Origin: Porphyromonas gingivalis ATCC 33277
GTDB taxonomy: Bacteria; Bacteroidota; Bacteroidia; Bacteroidales; Porphyromonadaceae
Reading direction: 5' to 3'
DNA: 64,000 nt
Assembly (NCBI RefSeq): GCF_000010505.1
Contig: NC_010729.1
Span: 1,619,501-1,683,500, forward strand
The notes under the pieces: generated by a model
Told to the model about the DNA's origin: nothing
The model's input: the letters and a program-made list of their open reading frames with translations, nothing else
Database searches by the model: none
Shown: positions 59,048-64,000 of the stretch, piece after piece
How positions within the stretch are numbered: the first letter of the stretch is position 1
Layout of the letters: every line of letters starts with the position of its first letter
Made by a program: the position numbers and the translations under genes

Positions 59048-60319
59048 ATGGAAAAAGTGGATGTACTTCTCGGCCTGCAATGGGGCGATGAAGGAAAAGG
59101 AAAAATAGTGGATGTACTGACTCCGCACTACGATATTGTCGCTCGCTTTCAAGGTGGCCCCAATGCCGGACATACGCTTGAGTTCAACGGGGAGAAATAC
59201 GTGCTTCGTTCCATTCCTTCGGGAATCTTCCAAGGTGAGAAAACGAATGTCATAGGCAATGGAGTGGTACTCGATCCCCTGCTTTTCAAGGAAGAAGCCG
59301 AAGCTCTTGCCCGCAGCGGTCACGATCTGACCAAGCGTCTCGTGATCTCGCGCAAGGCCCACCTCATTATGCCTACGCATCGGCTGTTGGATGCTGCCAA
59401 CGAAATGGCTAAGGGAAGCGGCAAGATCGGAACCACAGGCAAAGGGATCGGCCCCACATACACGGACAAAGTGAGCCGCAACGGCTTGCGTGTCGGAGAT
59501 TTGGAACACGGCTTCGAAGAGGCCTATTCGGTGGCCAAGGAGCGTCATCTTCGCATACTGAATTCCCTGAACTATCCTACGGACAAGCTGGCGGATCTGG
59601 AGGAACGCTGGATGGAGGCTACAAAATATCTGCGCAAGTTTGAATTCGTGGACAGTGAATTTCTGATCAATGGTGCCCTTTCGTCCGGCAAGAAGGTTTT
59701 GGCCGAAGGAGCCCAAGGTTCGCTCTTGGACATTGACTTCGGTTCTTACCCGTTTGTGACCAGTAGCAATACGATATGTGCCGGCTGTTGTACCGGCTTG
59801 GGAGTAGCCCCTCGCAATGTGGGCGATGTGTACGGGATATTCAAGGCCTATTGCACGCGCGTCGGAGCAGGGCCTTTCCCAACGGAGCTGTTCGATGAGA
59901 CGGGAGACAAGCTCTGTGAGTTGGGACGCGAATTCGGCTCTGTGACGGGACGCAAACGCCGGTGCGGCTGGATAGACCTCGTAGCCTTGCGCTATACCAT
60001 TATGTTGAATGGTGTGACCAAGCTGATCATGATGAAAAGCGATGTCATGGATCTTTTCCCCACGATCAAGGCTTGCGTGGCATACGAGATAGACGGCAAG
60101 GAGACACGCAATTTCCCCTTCCATCTGACAGAAGGGGTAACGCCCGTTTACAAGGAACTCCCCGGTTGGCAGCAGTCAATGACAAATGTGGTTTCCGAGG
60201 CTGATTTTCCCAAAGAATTTAGCGACTATATCGCCTTCTTGGAAAAAGAATTGGGAGTCGGTATCGCTATCGTTTCCGTTGGCCCCGACCGAGAGCAGAC
60301 CATCATCCGGCAGGCATGA
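59048..60319 (+). CDS. purA: Adenylosuccinate synthetase
   Basis: Condenses IMP with aspartate using GTP, the branch to AMP. The 423-residue protein has LGLQWGDEGKGKIVD near residues 8-22, GPNAGHT, GTTGKGIGPTY, and TRVGAGPFPTE, all active-site blocks. It lies 28 bases after the Fur-family gene and overlaps folC by four bases. With guaB in the same window both branches from IMP are covered. Confidence 0.98.
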   Translation: MEKVDVLLGLQWGDEGKGKIVDVLTPHYDIVARFQGGPNAGHTLEFNGEKYVLRSIPSGIFQGEKTNVIGNGVVLDPLLFKEEAEALARSGHDLTKRLVISRKAHLIMPTHRLLDAANEMAKGSGKIGTTGKGIGPTYTDKVSRNGLRVGDLEHGFEEAYSVAKERHLRILNSLNYPTDKLADLEERWMEATKYLRKFEFVDSEFLINGALSSGKKVLAEGAQGSLLDIDFGSYPFVTSSNTICAGCCTGLGVAPRNVGDVYGIFKAYCTRVGAGPFPTELFDETGDKLCELGREFGSVTGRKRRCGWIDLVALRYTIMLNGVTKLIMMKSDVMDLFPTIKACVAYEIDGKETRNFPFHLTEGVTPVYKELPGWQQSMTNVVSEADFPKEFSDYIAFLEKELGVGIAIVSVGPDREQTIIRQA

Positions 60320-61605
60320 TGACTTACGAAGAAGCTATCCGGTATCTCTTTACCGCTACCCCTGTCTTCCAACACCAAGGGGGCAGTGCATATAAACCCG
60401 GGCTCGGTACCGTAGAGACCATAGACCGCCTGCTGGGACATCCCCACAAGGCTTACCGAACGATACATGTGGCCGGTACTAACGGCAAAGGCTCTACCGC
60501 CTCTACACTGGCTGCTATCTTACAAGTTGCCGGTATGCGGGTAGGCTTGTTTACATCTCCTCATTTGGTGGATTTTCGCGAGCGTATTCGTGTAAACGGC
60601 ATTTGCATTACAGAAGAATACGTAGTGGATTTCTGCGAGCGAACGCGTGAGATGGTGACAACGCTGCATCCCTCTTTCTTCGAACTGACTACGATGATGG
60701 CTTTCGACTATTTCCGACACGCTCAGGTCGATATGGCACTCATCGAAGTGGGGATGGGAGGCCGTTTGGATAGTACCAATATCATTACTCCCATCCTGAG
60801 TATCATTACGAACATCGGCAAGGATCATGTGCAGTTCCTTGGGGATACGCCGGAGAAGATAGCTTTCGAAAAGGCCGGGATCATCAAGTCCGGAGTCCCC
60901 GTTGTGGTCGGCCGAGCCGAGGGAGGTGTGCGCCATGCCTTTCAGCACAAAGCCGATGAGGAAAGAGCGGATATTGTCTTTGCTCAAGAATCGGGCGTAA
61001 TCATTTCCTCAACATTAGAAAACGGTTGCTATACATACCAAACACGGGACTATGGATCGGTTCGTGGCGAACTGACCGGCTTGGCTCAGGAGGAGAACGC
61101 GCGTACGATTCTCTGTGCCGTGGAGGTCCTTTCCAAACGATGCGGTCTGAATCTTTCTTCGGAACACGTCCGTGAAGGATTTGCCCACGTTACGGCAATG
61201 TCAGGACTGTTTGGCCGTTGGCAGCAGTTGGCCGAGCAGCCACGGATCGTATGCGATACCGGACACAACGAAGACGGATTCCGTCTGATCACCGAGCAAC
61301 TGAGACGACAGACTTACCGACAGCTGCGTATCGTCTTCGGCATGGTCAATGACAAGGACATCACGGCCGTATTGGCTCTCTTGCCTCGGGAGGCCGTTTA
61401 TTATTTCACCCGTGCTTCGGTCGACAGAGCCTTGCCGGAAGACGATCTGCGGCAGCAAGCTGCTGCTTTCGGCTTGGTCGGTAATACCTACTCTTCCATT
61501 CGGGAGGCACTCGAAGCTGCCCGACGAGAGGCGCATGCGGATGATTTTATTTTCGTCGGAGGGAGCAATTTCATCGTAGCCGATTTGTTAGAAGAATTCA
61601 AATAA
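60316..61605 (+). CDS. folC: Folylpolyglutamate/dihydrofolate synthase
   Basis: Adds glutamate to dihydropteroate and folates. The 429-residue protein has the P-loop AGTNGKGSTASTLA near residues 53-66, FTSPHLVDFRERI, ALIEVGMGGRLDSTNI and NIGKDHVQFLG. DTGHNEDGFRLI is the C-domain motif. ATGA overlap with purA shows coupled translation. Confidence 0.95.
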   Translation: MMTYEEAIRYLFTATPVFQHQGGSAYKPGLGTVETIDRLLGHPHKAYRTIHVAGTNGKGSTASTLAAILQVAGMRVGLFTSPHLVDFRERIRVNGICITEEYVVDFCERTREMVTTLHPSFFELTTMMAFDYFRHAQVDMALIEVGMGGRLDSTNIITPILSIITNIGKDHVQFLGDTPEKIAFEKAGIIKSGVPVVVGRAEGGVRHAFQHKADEERADIVFAQESGVIISSTLENGCYTYQTRDYGSVRGELTGLAQEENARTILCAVEVLSKRCGLNLSSEHVREGFAHVTAMSGLFGRWQQLAEQPRIVCDTGHNEDGFRLITEQLRRQTYRQLRIVFGMVNDKDITAVLALLPREAVYYFTRASVDRALPEDDLRQQAAAFGLVGNTYSSIREALEAARREAHADDFIFVGGSNFIVADLLEEFK

Positions 61606-61642
61606 CTAAGTAATCATATCAATAAAAAAACCTTTCAAAAAA

Positions 61643-63046
61643 ATGACTGACGCAATCAAACAATCCCTCAGGGACAAGCCCGCAGTCCGGTGGACAGCAC
61701 TTATCTTAGTGGCTGCCACCATGTTTTTTGCCTACATGTTCGTGGATGTGCTTTCTCCTCTGAAAACACAGTTAGAGCAACAAGTCAATTGGAGTTCCAC
61801 CGTCTTCGGCTCTTATGGCAGTAGCGAGTTCTTTATCAACGTTTTCTTCGGATTCCTCATATTGGCAGGGATCATCCTGGACCGCATGGGCGTGCGTTTC
61901 ACTGCCATTTTATCCGGCAGTTTGATGCTTTTGGGTGCCCTTATTAAGGTATATGCCTTGAGTGAAGTCTTCAATGGCGGCGGCTTCGGCTACGATATGC
62001 TCAATTCCTTTTCTATGGGTTTCCCGCCATCTGCCAAGCTGGCCTGTGTCGGTTTTGCTATTTTCGGATGTGGCTGTGAAATGGCCGGCGTAACCGTTTC
62101 CCGTGCTATCGTGAAGTGGTTCCATGGCAAAGAGTTGGCTTTGGCCATGGGACTTGAGATGGCTATTGCCCGTTTGGGAGTCTTCGCCGTGTTCTGGACT
62201 TCGCCTATCATTTCAAAGCAGTTCGAAGGTACGCTTCAGAGCGTTCAGGTACCGGTTATTTTCGTTACGGCACTCCTTTTCATCGGTTTGATTCTTTATG
62301 TTATCTACGGTATCCTCGATAAGAAGCTCGACCGCGAAGTACAGGATGCAAATATGGAAGAGGAAGAGCCTTTCCGCTTCAAAGATCTCAAACAGGTGTT
62401 CGGCAATAGCATGTTCTGGATTGTTGCCCTCTTGTGCGTGCTTTACTATTCAGCCATTTTCCCCTTTCAGAAGTTTGCCACCGAGATGCTTCAGTCCAAT
62501 ATCGGTCTGACGGCCGAAGGAGCTGCCCGTATCTTCAGTATGTTCCCCTTGGGAGCCATGGTGCTGACGCCTTTCCTCGGCGCATTCTTGGATAAGGTCG
62601 GGAAAGGAGCCACCATGCTTATTGTCGGAGCAGTACTGATGTTTATCTGCCACCTGACATTCGCCATTTTCCCCTTTGAGAGCGGCACCACTTCTTCTCT
62701 TGCCATAGCCATTGCAGCCATCGTCGTACTGGGTATTTCTTTCTCTTTGGTACCTGCTGCTCTCTGGCCGTCGGTACCCAAGATTATCGACCCCAAAGTA
62801 CTTGGCTCGGCTTATTCGGCCATTTTCTTTATTCAGAATATCGGCTTGATGGTTGTTCCCATCGTGATCGGAGCCATCCTCGACACCACGAATAAGGGTG
62901 TTGCAGCCGGCGAACCGAAGAACTATACTTTGGCGATGTTGGTTTTTGCTTCGTTCGGTGTTCTCGCCTTTATCCTCGGTATTCTCCTGAAAGGTGCCGA
63001 TGTGAAGAAAGGCTACGGACTCGAGCTTCCCAATATCGAGAAATAG
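61643..63046 (+). CDS. Major facilitator superfamily transporter
   Basis: A 467-residue protein with 12 predicted helices and an extended cytoplasmic loop between helices 6 and 7 (KKLDREVQDANMEEEEPF). It has the DRMGVRF motif A in loop 2-3 and a shorter version GAFLDKVGKG after helix 8. Some annotations place such proteins with oxalate:formate-type antiporters, but the substrate is unknown. A terminator follows at 63132. Confidence 0.87.
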   Translation: MTDAIKQSLRDKPAVRWTALILVAATMFFAYMFVDVLSPLKTQLEQQVNWSSTVFGSYGSSEFFINVFFGFLILAGIILDRMGVRFTAILSGSLMLLGALIKVYALSEVFNGGGFGYDMLNSFSMGFPPSAKLACVGFAIFGCGCEMAGVTVSRAIVKWFHGKELALAMGLEMAIARLGVFAVFWTSPIISKQFEGTLQSVQVPVIFVTALLFIGLILYVIYGILDKKLDREVQDANMEEEEPFRFKDLKQVFGNSMFWIVALLCVLYYSAIFPFQKFATEMLQSNIGLTAEGAARIFSMFPLGAMVLTPFLGAFLDKVGKGATMLIVGAVLMFICHLTFAIFPFESGTTSSLAIAIAAIVVLGISFSLVPAALWPSVPKIIDPKVLGSAYSAIFFIQNIGLMVVPIVIGAILDTTNKGVAAGEPKNYTLAMLVFASFGVLAFILGILLKGADVKKGYGLELPNIEK

Positions 63047-63131
63047 CTGTGTAAGACTATGTAAGGTACACCGTCAAAACCGAGAGACCGGATTGCTCTG
63101 AAAGAGGGCAGTCGTAATCTCCGAAAAAAAA

Positions 63132-63180
63132 TAGAGCTGTGCAGAAGGGAAATCCTCCCCATGCACAGCTCTATTTTTTT
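63132..63180 (+). terminator. Terminator after the MFS transporter
   Basis: Perfect 12-bp stem TAGAGCTGTGCA with TGCACAGCTCTA, a loop of about 18 bases, then TTTTTTT. Confidence 0.92.
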
Positions 63181-63195
63181 AGCACATGTCAAACT

Positions 63196-63294
63196 ACTGG
63201 TAGTTTCAGAAAAATCTACTAGTGGTTTTGAGGAAATCCACTAGTGGTTTTGGAAGGATCTACTAGTAGTTTTGAGAGAATCTACCGGACCGGT
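63196..63294. repeat. Tandem palindromic array 5: four full units of 22 bp
   Basis: Units start at 63196, 63218, 63240 and 63262, each beginning ACTAGTnGTTTT or ACTGGTAGTTT and ending in ATCT or ATCC. CTACTAGTAG is a perfect palindrome at the third junction. A fifth, more divergent unit begins ACCGGACCGGT at 63284. Confidence 0.85.
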
Positions 63295-63399
63295 ATTTGC
63301 AATCCTTCAGAGGATTCCGCCGGCAACAAACTGTTCCTCGTTTTGCGACGGCTCCATACAGAGAACAGAGGTTGAGAGCCTGATTCCGCCATCTCCGAT

Positions 63400-63627
63400 A
63401 GCTGAACAGATTATCGTCACTCACAATGAATAAATCAACCAACCTCAATGCTCTTTGACCGAGAGGAATAAGATTTTGAATATCTCTTGCTTCGTCAGAA
63501 AATGATGAGTCGCTCGGACAGCTCTCGCCCATACATTTATCAGAGAATCGAGAAGTTCGTCTGTCCTTGGTTTATTGATAGGATAAAACTCTGTGGTCAT
63601 ACGCTTTGGTCTTGCCAAATGCTTCAC
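63400..63627 (-). pseudogene. Frameshifted GNAT acetyltransferase remnant
   Basis: The frame from 63627 or 63600 reads MTTEFYPINKPRTDELLDSL and then VWARAVRATHHFLTKQE, the start of a GNAT acetyltransferase. Near 63490 it shifts to another frame, which continues IQNLIPLGQRALRLVDLFIV then SDDN, as in intact family members, where the junction reads EEDI. After that no family match is seen, so the gene is also truncated. The remnant lies in a repeat-rich region. Confidence 0.7.
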
Positions 63628-63723
63628 CGTTGAAGCTTATCTATAAACAAAGCGTAGAATGAACGAAACTTGACAAAAAATAATGCCTACTTTTTGTCGA
63701 TATTATATTTGTCTTTTCTTTTA

Positions 63724-64000
63724 CTACCTGCTTATCATACTAATAACCATAAGATGATAGAATACGGAAAAGACTATTCCTATAATCGCTCTCCTATAAA
63801 GTTTCTGTTTGTTCTTTTTTCGTAAGATACAACTGTTTATTCCAAAAGAAAATACGATTACACAAAAAGCCAAAACAAACGGTCACGCTATCTGCGATAA
63901 ATGGATCGCTAAAAGAGGAAACCCAACAATGCCGATAAGCATTGAGGCGATAGCCAACCTTTCTGCTGCACTCGTCTTACTTATTCTTCTTACTAAAAAA
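63724..64000 (-). pseudogene. Partial membrane-protein frame with an internal TGA, cut by the window edge
   Basis: Minus-strand frame entering at 64000 and ending in TAG at 63724-63726. It reads SAAERLAIASMLIGIVGFPL, then after a TGA at 63883-63885 continues PFVLAFCVIVFSFGIN and RRAIIGIVFSVFYHLMVIS. The three hydrophobic segments resemble DUF4190-like small membrane proteins. The single in-frame stop suggests a pseudogene, though a separate second start cannot be excluded. Confidence 0.5.

Larger units (their letters stand above)
63174..64000. other. Right-end region with array 5 and gene remnants
   Basis: Holds palindromic array 5 (63196-63283), a broken GNAT gene (63400-63627) and a partial membrane-protein frame (63724-64000). 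A stretch near 63700 has TATATTTG, a -7-like box on the plus strand, with no gene behind it inside the window. Confidence 0.6.

Overview
The window looks like a piece of the Porphyromonas gingivalis chromosome, or of a very close relative. The strongest evidence is a full-length arginine gingipain R2 (RgpB) with prodomain, caspase-like catalytic residues and a type IX secretion sorting domain. It lies near dipeptidyl peptidases IV and 7, LuxS/Pfs and a second type IX cargo protein. Several genes have promoter-like TAnnTTTG boxes, the form of the Bacteroidetes -7 element, and DUF5606, DUF4248 and Lnb-type proteins point to the same phylum. No rRNA operon, CRISPR array, prophage or complete insertion sequence is visible.

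Layout. 1-6.1 kb: the 5' end of pyrG, guaB-miaA, groES-groEL and one tRNA-Ser(GCU). 6.2-21.1 kb, plus strand: a CPBP membrane protease, an AddB-like nuclease, an Lnb-type lipoprotein N-acyltransferase candidate overlapping a catalytically stripped PafA-family protein, secA, yicC, gmk, a fused SpmA-SpmB protein, ybeY, and a UbiA/HAD pair. 21.6-41.1 kb, minus strand: rgpB, lipA, dppIV, smpB, an LptF/G permease and tgt; then luxS-mtnN, a type IX cargo protein, dpp7, a DUF389 membrane protein, a flippase and ruvB. 42-52.9 kb, mostly plus strand: ogt, yajC, a YbbR protein, coaE, a DUF5606 gene, kbl, a lone cobI-like methyltransferase, panC, a GHL10 glycosidase, hemW and a threonine aldolase. 53-55.6 kb, minus strand: DUF4248, queG, HU/SPOR. 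56.2-63 kb, plus strand: a small membrane protein, manA, a DUF3298 lipoprotein, a Fur-family regulator (probably Har), purA, folC and an MFS transporter. The right end holds a broken GNAT gene and a membrane-protein frame with an internal stop.

How the genes fit together. Protein export (secA, yajC, probably Lnb) supplies the periplasm. RgpB, DPPIV and DPP7 form an extracellular or periplasmic peptide-degrading set, as expected of an asaccharolytic peptide feeder. Purine and CTP synthesis (guaB, gmk, purA, pyrG), cofactor genes (lipA, coaE, panC, folC, hemW) and tRNA modification (miaA, tgt, queG) make up most of the rest.

The most unusual material is intergenic. Five arrays of 21-23 bp tandem units occur, each with its own sequence but all built around short palindromes. 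One array sits inside a 671-bp element with terminal inverted repeats and a 9-bp near-perfect target duplication. A repeat of about 110 bp, a module of about 60 bp and a GCGCG-centred motif also recur between genes.
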